A stretch of DNA of 64,000 bases, from assembly GCA_025612375.1 (NCBI GenBank), contig JAAXKN010000002.1, positions 62,001 through 126,000 of the forward strand, given 5' to 3'. Shown here piece by piece: positions 9,261-18,086 of this stretch. The translations under genes and the position numbers were made by a program. Below the pieces are notes generated by a model. The model made no database searches, had not been told where the DNA came from, and saw only the letters and a program-made list of their open reading frames with translations. This stretch comes from Ignavibacteria bacterium. GTDB taxonomy: Bacteria; Bacteroidota; Ignavibacteria; Ignavibacteriales; SURF-24. Within the stretch, counting starts at the first letter, position 1, and each line of letters opens with the position of its first letter.

Positions 9261-11243
9261 ATGAGTGATCAAGTTGCCATTACAAACGGCGGATTGCCCG
9301 AGAATGCCTATACGGAGTTAAAGCCGGGTGAGGAGTATACGCCGGTAATGTCGCCCAAGGCGGCGCATCCGGAAGTTACCCCGTGGTCGGTTACCTGGGG
9401 CCTCGTTATGGCTGTAATATTTTCGGCTGCCGCGGCTTATCTTGGACTAAAGATCGGGCAGGTTTTTGAGGCCGCAATTCCTATTGCAATTATTGCAGTG
9501 GGGCTTTCAACGGCTACGAGAAGGAAAAACGCCCTTGGTGAAAACGTAATTATCCAGTCGATAGGCGCAAGTTCAGGCGTAATTGTTGCAGGTGCAATAT
9601 TTACAATTCCTGCTCTTTACATATTAAATCTGCACGTTCAGTTTATGCAGATCTTCCTGGCTTCACTATTCGGCGGCTTTCTGGGTATACTTTTCCTTAT
9701 TCCCTTCAGGAAGTATTTTGTGGGCGAGATGCACGGTAAGTTCCCCTTCCCCGAGGCAACTGCGACAACTGAAGTTCTGGTTGCAGGAGAAAAGGGGGGC
9801 GGGCAGGCGCTCGTTCTGGTTGTAAGCGGTATAATCGGCGGTGTTTACGACTTCATTGTTGCCACCTTCGGCTGGTGGAGCGAAGTCTTCTCAACCCGCG
9901 TCATAGATTTAGGACAGAAGCTGGCAGACAACTACAAGATAGTTTTCAGAATGAACATAGGCGCTGCCGTTATGGGCCTCGGCTACATAACAGGCCTTAA
10001 GTATACAGCAATTATTGCAGCAGGATCGTTTGTTTCGTGGTATGTTCTTATTCCGATAGTCTCCTACATTGGAGGTGCCCTTACGCAGCCATTGGGAGTT
10101 AATGTTACGCTGCTTGTAAAGGATATGTCGGCCGAGCAGATATTTTCAACCTACGTCCGCCACATCGGCATCGGCGGCATTGCAATGGCAGGTATAATCG
10201 GAATTATCCGTTCCTCAAAGATTATCGTTTCGGCTTTTTCTTTGGCCGTAAAGGAGATCTTTGGCGGCAAGGGTGAGCATACCTCAAAGCTGAGGACGCA
10301 GAGGGACATACCGATGGCAGTTATAGTAATCGGCATTCTGGTTACAGCCGTCCTGGTATTCATCTTCTTCATGTCGGGCGTTGTTACAAACCTTACGCAC
10401 GCGGTAGTAGGACTTTTAATTGTGCTCATAATTTCATTCCTCTTTACCACTGTAGCCGCAAACGCAATTGCAATTGTAGGTACCAACCCGGTTTCAGGCA
10501 TGACGCTTATGACGCTCATACTATCAAGCATAGTTTTAGTTTCAGTTGGCCTTACAGGTGAAGCCGGCATGATATCGGCTCTTATTATCGGCGGCACGGT
10601 CTGCACGGCTTTATCAATGGCAGGCGGCTTTATAACAGATCTTAAGATAGGCTACTGGCTGGGATCATCGCCTTACAAACAGGAGTCATTTAAGTTCTTA
10701 GGCACCGTAGTTGCCTCGGCAACCGTGGGCTGGGTAATACTTATATTAAACCAGACATACGGATTTACAGGCGAAGGCGCACTGGTAGCCCCGCAGGCCA
10801 ATGCAATGGCCGCCGTAATTAAGCCTCTTATGTCCAATCAGCCTGCTCCCTGGATGCTTTATGTTGCGGGTGCTTTTATGGCATTAATACTTACGATGCT
10901 TGGTGTTCCGGCTTTAGCATTTGCGCTTGGAATGTATATTCCTCTTGAACTGAACACACCGCTTTTAGTAGGCGGACTCATCTCATACTTTGTTTCCACA
11001 AGGAGCAAGGATGAGAAAGTTAACAATGCAAGAAGGGAGCGCGGAACGCTTATAGCTTCAGGCTTTATTGCAGGAGGAGCCTTAATGGGTGTGGTAAGCG
11101 CGATGATGCGGTTCTGGAACCTGAACTTTGTCAACGCCGAATGGCAGGAATCGCACTCGGCTGAGCTGATAGCAATTACGATGTTCGCGCTTATCTGTGC
11201 TTACATGATATGGGATTCATTGAGAGCAAAGGTTCAGGACTAA
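9261..11243 (+). CDS. OPT-family oligopeptide transporter
   Basis: 660 residues, strongly hydrophobic with about 14-16 predicted membrane helices. The N-terminal PEVTPWSVTWGLVMAVIFSAAA and the internal GKFPFPEATATTEVL are characteristic of the OPT superfamily (prokaryotic oligopeptide/YSL-like branch). Members import peptides or metal chelates by cation symport; the actual substrate cannot be read from the sequence. The start at 9261 has a clear ribosome site (GAAGGAG) about 8 bases upstream. It follows a secreted subtilase by 18 bases, so the two are likely co-transcribed and used together in peptide acquisition (inference). Confidence 0.92.
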   Translation: MSDQVAITNGGLPENAYTELKPGEEYTPVMSPKAAHPEVTPWSVTWGLVMAVIFSAAAAYLGLKIGQVFEAAIPIAIIAVGLSTATRRKNALGENVIIQSIGASSGVIVAGAIFTIPALYILNLHVQFMQIFLASLFGGFLGILFLIPFRKYFVGEMHGKFPFPEATATTEVLVAGEKGGGQALVLVVSGIIGGVYDFIVATFGWWSEVFSTRVIDLGQKLADNYKIVFRMNIGAAVMGLGYITGLKYTAIIAAGSFVSWYVLIPIVSYIGGALTQPLGVNVTLLVKDMSAEQIFSTYVRHIGIGGIAMAGIIGIIRSSKIIVSAFSLAVKEIFGGKGEHTSKLRTQRDIPMAVIVIGILVTAVLVFIFFMSGVVTNLTHAVVGLLIVLIISFLFTTVAANAIAIVGTNPVSGMTLMTLILSSIVLVSVGLTGEAGMISALIIGGTVCTALSMAGGFITDLKIGYWLGSSPYKQESFKFLGTVVASATVGWVILILNQTYGFTGEGALVAPQANAMAAVIKPLMSNQPAPWMLYVAGAFMALILTMLGVPALAFALGMYIPLELNTPLLVGGLISYFVSTRSKDEKVNNARRERGTLIASGFIAGGALMGVVSAMMRFWNLNFVNAEWQESHSAELIAITMFALICAYMIWDSLRAKVQD

Positions 11244-11276
11244 AATTTCCTAACCCATTTCATCTTTACAAAATGA

Positions 11277-11314
11277 AAAGGCAGAAGCCCAAAAGAGGGT
11301 TTCTGCCTTTTTTT
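11277..11314. terminator. Rho-independent terminator, probably bidirectional
   Basis: Stem GGCAGAAGCCC / GGGTTTCTGCC (11280-11290 with 11297-11307, one G-T pair) followed by seven T on the + strand and an A-rich flank that gives T's on the - strand. It separates convergent genes: the OPT transporter (+) and the large T9SS protein (-). Confidence 0.85.
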
Positions 11315-11329
11315 ATTTCCCTAATAAAG

Positions 11330-14300
11330 TTACTTGAGAAGTATCATCTTGCCGCTTTTAACGAAGTCATTAGCCCTAAGTTCATAGATATAGGTTCCTG
11401 ATGGGAGGTTTGAAGCATTAAGCTCAACCGAATACCTTCCCATTTCCTTATATTCATTTACAAGAGTTTTAACTTCCTTTCCCAGCAGGTCATAGATCTT
11501 AAGTAGTACCTTTGAAGCCTTCGGAATCTGATAGTTTATGACTGTTGTTGGGTTAAATGGATTCGGGTAATTCTGGCTTAAAGCATACTCTGTTACAGGT
11601 TTTACTTCACTGTATGTGAGATCGACATAGCCTTCTTTCTTCATTTTGCCGTCAGGCTTGTAGTAGTTCATTAGTCTATATTCAACATTCAGGGAATCAT
11701 TTGCCTTTATGTCGTATGAAACTCTAAGCTTTAGGGTGCGGCTGCCGATTCCATTTAAGTCAAGCCTGAAGGCCTGAGGTTTCCCTGTGGAAAGGGATTT
11801 GGAGTTAAATGTTCTGGAGGTGAGCCTTTTTAGGACCTCATTGCTTTTTGCCTCAACTAACTCCAGGGAAAAAGTCAAAGATTCAAGACCTTGCTGAAAA
11901 AGTGAGGCTGCCATTGCTGAATCATTTATGGTGAATTCAGAGCTATAGCTTAGAACGGTCTTATCAGAGGCAGTAAATTCCCTCGATTCAAGTGCCTGAG
12001 AGAAGTTTTCTTTTTCAGGTGTAAAATCATTCTCTATATCTTTGAATGTGACATAGCTCTCCCCGGCTTTTATTTCTCCCAGAGTTGCCCTGAAGGAAGC
12101 CTCATTGATCTTTATTATGCCTGTACGGCTTTCAACGGTCCTGGAGGTGTTCTGCCCCTCTTTTTCTTTGGAAAGTGTTTCTTTGGAAAGTGTTCCCTTG
12201 GCCAGGGTTCCATTTGACATAGGATCTGATATCGTAAAATAGTAAGGAACTGCATCATTTGTAAAAGACATAAGCCTCGTATTGGTAAAGTCAGTCCCGT
12301 TTGCAACCTGAATATCACGCCCGGAGGTGTTTGTAATGTAAGGGGTTGCCATCGAAGTGCTTTTAACGAACTCGTTTCCATAGCCATCAACGTTCCAGGC
12401 AAGAACGAAGTTATTTACCCCGACATTATTCATGTGGACTGATGTGATGTCGTCTTCTTTTCCGTACCTGTCGAATAAGTTCCAGGATCCTCCGGTACTC
12501 CTTGCCAGAGCGGCCTCATGCAGGTAGGTCAAGTCGCTGTAGTGAAGCCAGCTAATGTAAGGTGTTCCATTTACAACCGTAACCAGGGGCTTTTCGTTCA
12601 GGTCTGAATATGCCGGGAAAATGTAGGAGGAAATGTCCAGAGGAGTTGAAACTGAAACTGCACCCGAGGGGTTTATGTTCAGTAATGAGTATTTAACAGA
12701 GCTTCCTGTTGAGAGCTGTTCAAAGGCAATGTGGAACTTTAGATCGGCGTTGTACTTGGAAATGGTGGCGCTGTAATATGGGGACTTTATTGACGGGTTA
12801 ACTGAGTACATGCCAGTCCCGCTTAACCTTGCGGCACTGCCTTTCCACTCGTAGTGCATCCCGGTCCCGTCAAGACCTGCCAGTCGGTAGAAGATTCCGG
12901 GAAGAGATTCAGAGTTATCCTGGAAAACTACAGCAATTCTGTTATAAAGGTACTGGTTAAAGTCAAATGCAACTACAGGATTGGCATTGTAGCTGTAGGG
13001 GTATGACTGCCAGACAGGGAGTATGTCCTGAGGAGAGTCAACATCAACATTATATACCATGAGCTCAATTAAGTACAAGTCTGGAGGAAAGCCGTTTTCA
13101 AGCCTTTTCTGATAGGTAAAGATTATTCTTGAATCCGTGTCATAGGCCTCAATTGACGGGAGCTTTGCGTCCTCACTTACCAGGGGCTTGCCACCGTTCA
13201 TTATTCTCCACGTAGTCCCGTTATCCGTGCTCTTTTCATACCAGACTTTTCCCATGCTTTCATAGACCAGGTGCAGGCTGCCGTTTGGTGTACGTGCCAG
13301 CTTTCTCTGGCTTGAGTTGGTGAATGCTGCTGAAGTGTTTGATTTGTTGGGAATTTTATAAATGGCAGTATAGGTTGTATTGTCAGTCGGTGTTCTTAAT
13401 GAACCTTCCCCGTCTTCCCAGCCTACGAAGCTGTAAGTTCCTGCCGGTTTTACCAGGGTTGCTGAGTACGGAATGTTTAGACTATTTTTCTCAACAACAC
13501 GGGTTACGTCATTTGTCTGGAAGTTGCCGTCGAATTCAGTCTTATCGGTCCTGTTTATTATAAATTTCTTCCTTATGCCTGCCGTAAAGGATGAAAAAAG
13601 GTTATTGGCTTTTGCTGTATCGGTATAAATTCTACCAGGAAAGAATTCAAAGAATTTTTCCTTTTTAATTTTCCAGTTGCTTATTGTATTTCCCAAAGTA
13701 CTTGGATCCTGATTCCATACCCAGAAGTACGATCCATCAAACTGCTCTTCTTTTGCCCTTAGCTGAACTACTGAGCCTTTACTTAATATTAGTACCTCCC
13801 CGCTGTTCGCTTCGTAGAAAGGCTGGTTATTAACACTTACGTCAATTTTCCCATTCCCGCTGACGTTTTTAATTGTATCCCTTACCACGATTTCGTAGGT
13901 ATATCTTAACTTGGCATATTGAAAACCGTTCGTATTTACCGTAGTTGCGCCCCATTCAGGATAAGCTCTAAAGCCAAGGTAAAGTTTGGTCTTCCTTTCG
14001 TCCAAAGCATTATTTGCTATCCATTCAAGGAGGGAAGCCCGTACAGTAATTTCCTGATTGGAAACTCCCCAATTGCCTTCGTAAGTGCCCATATCTGTTA
14101 CATTCCAGATCTGAGAATTAGTCCATGTATCATCATATGAAGAAATTGGGATATTGTATAAAGAGAAGCTTTCACCTGGATTATAAGCACTACTATTGTA
14201 AATGAATTCAATTTTCGTAATATAAGCTCCCACAGGTAATGCAGAGGGCAGATCCACCTCATAAACAGATCTGTATTTGCTTTCAGAAGAAAGACCATTT

Positions 14301-14494
14301 AAGGGATAATAACCGAAGGATGCTCCGGGTGAATTGTTGTAGGTAATATTTGAGTCCTTATCCATCTGCCTAAATAGCATTGATTTTAATCTCAAGGAGC
14401 ATGTTTGTGAACCTGTCTGAGGCAATAAAACAGAACTAAATAGCATCAGCAGGACCAATGCTTTAACCAGTACCTGAACTTTACTACTTCTCAT
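11330..14494 (-). CDS. Large secreted T9SS cargo protein with N-terminal DNRLRE-like domain
   Basis: 1054 residues with a signal peptide (KALVLLMLFSSVLLPQTG). The N-terminal ~200 residues resemble a DNRLRE/CBM96-type beta-sandwich (YRSVYEVDLPSALPVGAYIT). The middle has sialidase-like propeller segments (WYEKSTDNGTTWRIMNGG). The last ~80 residues are a T9SS sorting domain (QNYPNPFNPTTVINY ... LLK), so the product should be exported and attached to the cell surface or released. The enzymatic function is unknown. It lies 181 bases downstream of a lipoprotein gene on the same strand. The same gene pair recurs near 41.5-43.5 kb, where this gene's homologue is truncated. Confidence 0.88.
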   Translation of the reverse strand: MRSSKVQVLVKALVLLMLFSSVLLPQTGSQTCSLRLKSMLFRQMDKDSNITYNNSPGASFGYYPLNGLSSESKYRSVYEVDLPSALPVGAYITKIEFIYNSSAYNPGESFSLYNIPISSYDDTWTNSQIWNVTDMGTYEGNWGVSNQEITVRASLLEWIANNALDERKTKLYLGFRAYPEWGATTVNTNGFQYAKLRYTYEIVVRDTIKNVSGNGKIDVSVNNQPFYEANSGEVLILSKGSVVQLRAKEEQFDGSYFWVWNQDPSTLGNTISNWKIKKEKFFEFFPGRIYTDTAKANNLFSSFTAGIRKKFIINRTDKTEFDGNFQTNDVTRVVEKNSLNIPYSATLVKPAGTYSFVGWEDGEGSLRTPTDNTTYTAIYKIPNKSNTSAAFTNSSQRKLARTPNGSLHLVYESMGKVWYEKSTDNGTTWRIMNGGKPLVSEDAKLPSIEAYDTDSRIIFTYQKRLENGFPPDLYLIELMVYNVDVDSPQDILPVWQSYPYSYNANPVVAFDFNQYLYNRIAVVFQDNSESLPGIFYRLAGLDGTGMHYEWKGSAARLSGTGMYSVNPSIKSPYYSATISKYNADLKFHIAFEQLSTGSSVKYSLLNINPSGAVSVSTPLDISSYIFPAYSDLNEKPLVTVVNGTPYISWLHYSDLTYLHEAALARSTGGSWNLFDRYGKEDDITSVHMNNVGVNNFVLAWNVDGYGNEFVKSTSMATPYITNTSGRDIQVANGTDFTNTRLMSFTNDAVPYYFTISDPMSNGTLAKGTLSKETLSKEKEGQNTSRTVESRTGIIKINEASFRATLGEIKAGESYVTFKDIENDFTPEKENFSQALESREFTASDKTVLSYSSEFTINDSAMAASLFQQGLESLTFSLELVEAKSNEVLKRLTSRTFNSKSLSTGKPQAFRLDLNGIGSRTLKLRVSYDIKANDSLNVEYRLMNYYKPDGKMKKEGYVDLTYSEVKPVTEYALSQNYPNPFNPTTVINYQIPKASKVLLKIYDLLGKEVKTLVNEYKEMGRYSVELNASNLPSGTYIYELRANDFVKSGKMILLK

Positions 14495-14546
14495 GAGAGC
14501 CTCCTTTTGGTTAAATAAATTAATTTTATTATTTTAAACATAAATA

Positions 14547-14640
14547 GCCCCCGGTCCTGCCGAGATAGCAGGGTTATTAAGGTAGTGAGCCTTTAGGTGG
14601 ACTATTTAACCCAGGGGGCAGTGTTACCGCACTGTCCCTT
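14547..14640 (-). ncRNA. Candidate structured leader RNA or cis element (unassigned family)
   Basis: The 181-base gap between the lipoprotein gene and the T9SS gene can fold into a branched structure on the - strand. A closing stem pairs GCCCCC with GGGGGC (14614-14619 with 14547-14552). Inside it are a GGTTA/TAACC arm and a CCTGC/GCAGG hairpin. A further hairpin, CAGTG/CACTG, lies just 5'. I could not match it to GEMM, cobalamin or other riboswitch consensus sequences I know. It may be a leader element or an intercistronic processing site. The pairing is visible; the function is inference. Confidence 0.35.
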
Positions 14641-14675
14641 GAATTCCTTCTGACCTATAGTTTCTCATATGTTTT

Positions 14676-15722
14676 TTACTCCTTCAGTTTTCCTTTCACC
14701 AGGTAGTGATCTCCTGTTACATTATCCTGTGCAAAGAAAAATATCTCCTTTTCAAAAGCAATTACATCGTCTAAGAGCCAAACATCATTTTTAAGCCTGA
14801 AAATGGTCTTCAGGTCGCTTCCATTGAAGTGCTGCAGTTCACCGGGCTGCCAGACGAAGAAGTCACTTCTACTTCTTCCTCCCATTATTTCTCCACCATT
14901 CAGGGTTTTGGCTGACATGAATCTCCTGTACTGCCCATAAGAATATTCATAGATCATATTCTTCATTTCAACAAATAGGTCTCCATTTATGGTATAAATC
15001 ATAGTCTGATTCTCCATTTCCCAGAAGGGACCCGTTGCAATCTCCTTCAGGGTGGAATTCCCGTCATATTCATAGATTACAGTACTGTCGGGGAAAGTGT
15101 CAGCTCTGTTTTTTACTGCATAAATCAGGCACTTATTCCCCTCACCCGTGGGAAAGACACGGTAGAGGTCTATGTTCTTCTTTTTCATTACCATGCTTTG
15201 TTGCCACCTTTTCCCATCGAAGTGGTATATTACTCCATAGCTCGTATGTTGATCCCTGTAGCCAAACCCCACGGCCCAGATGTTATCAGGACTAATACCC
15301 CGGATATCCGGAAGGAGAATACTCCAATAAGATAAACTATCCACCTTTGGAATAAACATTTCTTTCCATGAGGAGCCTGAATAGTGGAATATGCTGAAGC
15401 CACCTGTATAGATGTCGGCTCTGGAGAAGCCGAAGATGCAGTATGGAGCAAGTCCCCACAATCCTGCTGCCTGCCAGGAATGCCCGTCATAATGCCAGAG
15501 CATTTTATCATAGTCCCCGTCTTCTCCACTCACCCATACATCACTTGGACTGCTTGCCCAGATTCTACTTAGAGATAGCATTTGACTTTTTATGGTATCA
15601 ACACTCCACTCGTAGTCACGCCTGCCCGGAGTGTCTTCAATGGGGGATACTGGATCCTGATGACATGAGAATGCCTGGAAAATAAATATGAGGAAAGAAA
15701 TGCTGATGACTATTCTTTTCAT
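14676..15722 (-). CDS. Secreted lipoprotein, beta-propeller-like, unknown function
   Basis: 348 residues with a lipoprotein signal (LIFIFQAFSC, Cys about residue 20). The mature part has repeated W-rich segments such as RIWASSPSDVWVSG, WHYDGHSWQ, DNIWAVG and YHFDGKRWQQ, suggesting a propeller-like fold similar to other Ignavibacteria surface lipoproteins. No catalytic motif is recognised. It heads a probable two-gene unit with the downstream T9SS cargo gene. A paralogue at 41470-42525 shares the lipobox and the IWASS and HFDG-W motifs and also precedes a T9SS-cargo homologue. A joint surface role is possible but unproven. Confidence 0.8.
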   Translation of the reverse strand: MKRIVISISFLIFIFQAFSCHQDPVSPIEDTPGRRDYEWSVDTIKSQMLSLSRIWASSPSDVWVSGEDGDYDKMLWHYDGHSWQAAGLWGLAPYCIFGFSRADIYTGGFSIFHYSGSSWKEMFIPKVDSLSYWSILLPDIRGISPDNIWAVGFGYRDQHTSYGVIYHFDGKRWQQSMVMKKKNIDLYRVFPTGEGNKCLIYAVKNRADTFPDSTVIYEYDGNSTLKEIATGPFWEMENQTMIYTINGDLFVEMKNMIYEYSYGQYRRFMSAKTLNGGEIMGGRSRSDFFVWQPGELQHFNGSDLKTIFRLKNDVWLLDDVIAFEKEIFFFAQDNVTGDHYLVKGKLKE

Positions 15723-16253
15723 GTCTAAGCCCTGAATGATTGCAGGAAAAAAAGAATCTGATTATTAATGGCTTAACTCTCTGAATTTATAATCTTCTTA
15801 GCTTAATGTAAATACGTATGGATGCGTATTTTTCAAAGGGATCTGGTGATTCAGTTGTTAAAGCACAGTTATTCCAAGGCAGATCATGCCTTTTCCAAAA
15901 GAATGCTCTTTTTCTTTGTCATTAATGTCTAAAGCTGTTCTGTTCACATTCTCTTTATGAATGCGGACTGTGTTTCCTGACCTGGACTTACTTAGAAATG
16001 AATGTAGGTATTGGGACGCTTTGGAGAGTGGAATAAGTATCGCAGTATGTAAGGGTTCTTTATTCATCTGTCATTCAGAAATAAAACTCTTTATATGACT
16101 TGAATGAAAGTAAGTTACAGTATTGGAAATTTAATGTCAAGTCTTCAACGTTTTAACTGAATTAATTTTATTGCTTTTATTTTTTCTATATATTTTACGG
16201 GAAGGACAATAGTATAATTGCAAATTATTTTCAAATATGCAAACAGGATTGGG

Positions 16254-16286
16254 AAAATATAGAACAGCTACGCTGTTCTATATTTT
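16254..16286. repeat. Perfect 15-bp-stem palindrome with TAC loop
   Basis: Bases 16254-16268 and 16272-16286 are perfect inverted repeats around the loop TAC; the core reads GAACAGC-TAC-GCTGTTC. The central GC-TAC-GC is shared with the hairpins at 26651-26667 and 52449-52465, suggesting one family of REP-like hairpins with variable stems. Confidence 0.8.
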
Positions 16287-16299
16287 ATTTATGCTTTTT

Positions 16300-16396
16300 C
16301 TACAAATAGGTATCCGCTAGCGCGGATAGAAAGAAAAAACTTTGCCATGAATTAAAAGGATAATTCCTAACTGCGTTAGCAGTTGCCTATTTGTAG
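16300..16396. repeat. REP/REPIN-like element, copy 1
   Basis: A 97-bp unit bounded by perfect 11-bp inverted ends, CTACAAATAGG and CCTATTTGTAG. Just inside each end is a hairpin: TATCCGC-TAGC-GCGGATA on the left and AACTGC-GTTA-GCAGTT on the right. Each half is therefore a short conserved head followed by a palindrome, arranged tail to tail as in REPIN doublets mobilised by RAYT transposases. No transposase is encoded here. Confidence 0.8.
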
Positions 16397-16411
16397 CAAT
16401 ATGGAATAAAA

Positions 16412-16506
16412 CTACAAATAGGTATCCGCTAGCGCGGATAGAAAGGAAAAATACTTTGAATAAAAAGGGGATTGCTTTAACTGCGTTAGCAGTTACCTAT
16501 TTGTAG
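16412..16506. repeat. REP/REPIN-like element, copy 2
   Basis: A 95-bp second copy, 15 bases after the first, in the same orientation. Ends and both internal hairpins are the same as in copy 1; the central spacer is similar in length but diverged. Conservation restricted to ends and hairpins is what selection for a recognised structure would leave. Confidence 0.8.
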
Positions 16507-16614
16507 GATGAATAAAGGTGGGAAAATCGCTATATTTAAATATTATAAACATGCAGGTGACCTTGAGGAGAGTTCCTCAGGGTCTTTTTATTTTATAAAA
16601 ATTGAAGAATTAAA

Positions 16615-17751
16615 ATGATGCAGATCAGTGAAGCTAGAAAATTTTACCCTTATCTGAATTCGGGGCGTATCTATATGAATCACGCCGCAATAAGCCCTCT
16701 GTCTGAACCGGTTGTAAATGAGCTTAATGACTATATTTACGTTAGAAGCCGGACGGAAATTGAAAACTTCCCGGAATACCAGAAAATGCTTGTGGATACT
16801 AAAACCAAGCTGGCAGAGATGATTAACTGCGACGCCTCCAGGATCGCTTTTATGGACAACACATCCAACAGCCTTAACCTTTTAGCACAGGGGCTCGAAT
16901 GGAAAACAGGCGACAGGATTGTCTTAAATGACATTGAATTCCCTTCAAATATCTACCCTTTTCTTAACCTGAAAAGCCAGGGCGTGGAAATGGATATTGT
17001 AAAAAGCCACGACGGGATAGTCTCTTTTGAGGATATTGAAAAGGCAATTACTGAAAAAACAAGGCTCGTTTCTATAAGTCACGTGCAGTTCCTCTCAGGC
17101 TACAGGGCCGACATTGAAAAAATAGGAGCGCTCTGCCGCAGTAAAGGCATTATATTTTCTGTTGATGCAATACAGTCAATGGGAGCCTTAAGGGTGGACG
17201 TTAAAAAGATGAACATTGACTTTCTGGCCTCGGGAACGCAGAAATGGATGATGGCGCTGCAGGGGCTTTCATTTGCTTTTGTAACTGAGGAGCTGCAGGA
17301 GAAAATAAGCCCTAAGTATGTGGGCTGGACGTCTGTTGCAGATGCATGGAACCTTCTGGACTATAACCTTAAGCTGAGGACGTCGGCTGAGCGCTTCCAA
17401 AACGGTACAATTTCGGCAATCGGCGTTGTGGCGCTGCACGCTTCAATTGACTTTATGAGGCGGTTCGGGCACGATAAAATTGAAGAGGCAATCCTGGGTA
17501 ATACGGAGTACTTCATGGAGCGCCTGAGGGATTGCGGAATTAGTCCGGTGCTTCAGAATGTGGACAGAAATAACCTGTCTGGAATTGTGAGCTTTTCTTC
17601 CCCAAAGGCCGAGGAAGTATTTACGGAACTTGGGAAAAGGGATATAACTGCAGCCGTAAGAGAAGGTATAGTAAGGTTTTCCCCCCATTTTTACAATACA
17701 CGGGAAGAAATAGACAGGGTTGTAAGTGTCCTTAAAGAGATTCTGTTCTGA
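16615..17751 (+). CDS. Aminotransferase class V family protein (cysteine desulfurase / isopenicillin-N-epimerase-like)
   Basis: 378 residues, PLP fold type I. Recognisable elements are YMNHAAISPLS at the N-terminus, the cofactor region DNTSNSLNLLAQGL, SHVQFLSGYRADIEKIG, the Asp motif FSVDAIQSMGALRVDV, and the PLP-lysine segment SGTQKWMMALQG (Lys210). Class-V members include cysteine desulfurases, kynureninases and epimerases; the lack of neighbouring Fe-S assembly genes and of a clear catalytic Cys loop makes SufS/IscS unlikely, and the exact reaction is unknown. The start could be the first or second ATG of the tandem ATGATG. Confidence 0.88.
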   Translation: MMQISEARKFYPYLNSGRIYMNHAAISPLSEPVVNELNDYIYVRSRTEIENFPEYQKMLVDTKTKLAEMINCDASRIAFMDNTSNSLNLLAQGLEWKTGDRIVLNDIEFPSNIYPFLNLKSQGVEMDIVKSHDGIVSFEDIEKAITEKTRLVSISHVQFLSGYRADIEKIGALCRSKGIIFSVDAIQSMGALRVDVKKMNIDFLASGTQKWMMALQGLSFAFVTEELQEKISPKYVGWTSVADAWNLLDYNLKLRTSAERFQNGTISAIGVVALHASIDFMRRFGHDKIEEAILGNTEYFMERLRDCGISPVLQNVDRNNLSGIVSFSSPKAEEVFTELGKRDITAAVREGIVRFSPHFYNTREEIDRVVSVLKEILF

Positions 17752-17759
17752 AAAATAAT

Positions 17760-17786
17760 CAGCAGGCGGACACATTCCGCCTGCTG
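17760..17786. terminator. Strong hairpin between convergent genes
   Basis: A perfect 11-bp stem, CAGCAGGCGGA / TCCGCCTGCTG, with loop CACAT lies between the + strand aminotransferase and a - strand small gene. On the - strand it is followed by a T-rich run (ATTATTTTTC), so it can end the - strand unit and probably stops both transcripts. Confidence 0.7.
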
Positions 17787-17797
17787 TGACCATAGCA

Positions 17798-18025
17798 TTA
17801 AAGCTGAGTGTCTTCCGATTTTAACGAAAGTTCAACCTTAAGGTTAAATTCAGCACCGCTGAAAAGAGTATATTTAATATTACCGATACTGCACTTATAA
17901 TCCTCACCCACGAGATCACTAACAACCTTAGAAATGCCTGCTTCCAGAGAATCCGTAGATATGGATTTTAGTTTGTTGTGCAGAATTCTGTTGATATCGA
18001 TGTCTTTTTCGTTTTCCTGATTCAT
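17798..18025 (-). CDS. Small hypothetical protein
   Basis: 75 residues, acidic, with no signal peptide or membrane segment; family not recognised. The sequence looks like an alpha/beta mini-domain (KVVSDLVGEDYKCSIGNIKY). The start has a purine-rich stretch (AAAGAGAG) 6-10 bases upstream. It lies 61 bases downstream of the phosphohexomutase on the same strand and ends at a hairpin, so it is probably the last gene of that unit. Coding status is supported by position, length and ribosome site only. Confidence 0.6.
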   Translation of the reverse strand: MNQENEKDIDINRILHNKLKSISTDSLEAGISKVVSDLVGEDYKCSIGNIKYTLFSGAEFNLKVELSLKSEDTQL

Positions 18026-18086
18026 TGTTTTCTCTCTTTATTGGAGGTTTTTATTAATTAGACGCATCCAATTTAAAAAGGTTCTG

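Larger units (their letters stand above)
15723..16614. other. 892-base intergenic region with palindromic repeats
   Basis: I see no supportable gene here. A 69-codon frame at 15858-16067 (-) lacks a ribosome site and recognisable features. The left part (15723-16250) is AT-rich and otherwise featureless; the right part carries the three palindromic elements annotated separately. It separates divergent genes, so promoters for the lipoprotein (-) and the class-V aminotransferase (+) should lie at its ends. Confidence 0.6.

Noticed and set aside
14547-14640. c-di-GMP (GEMM) riboswitch
   Set aside because: The G/C-run stem and tetraloop-receptor-like signatures of GEMM are not found in the right order; kept only as an unassigned structured RNA candidate.
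15858-16067. 69-codon frame on the - strand in the intergenic region
   Set aside because: No ribosome site, signal, motif or operon context; composition looks like the surrounding non-coding DNA.
16300-16506. Possible CRISPR array or integron attC sites
   Set aside because: Only two units, each with internal hairpins and inverted ends; no direct repeat of 24-40 bp with regular spacers and no cas or integrase gene.
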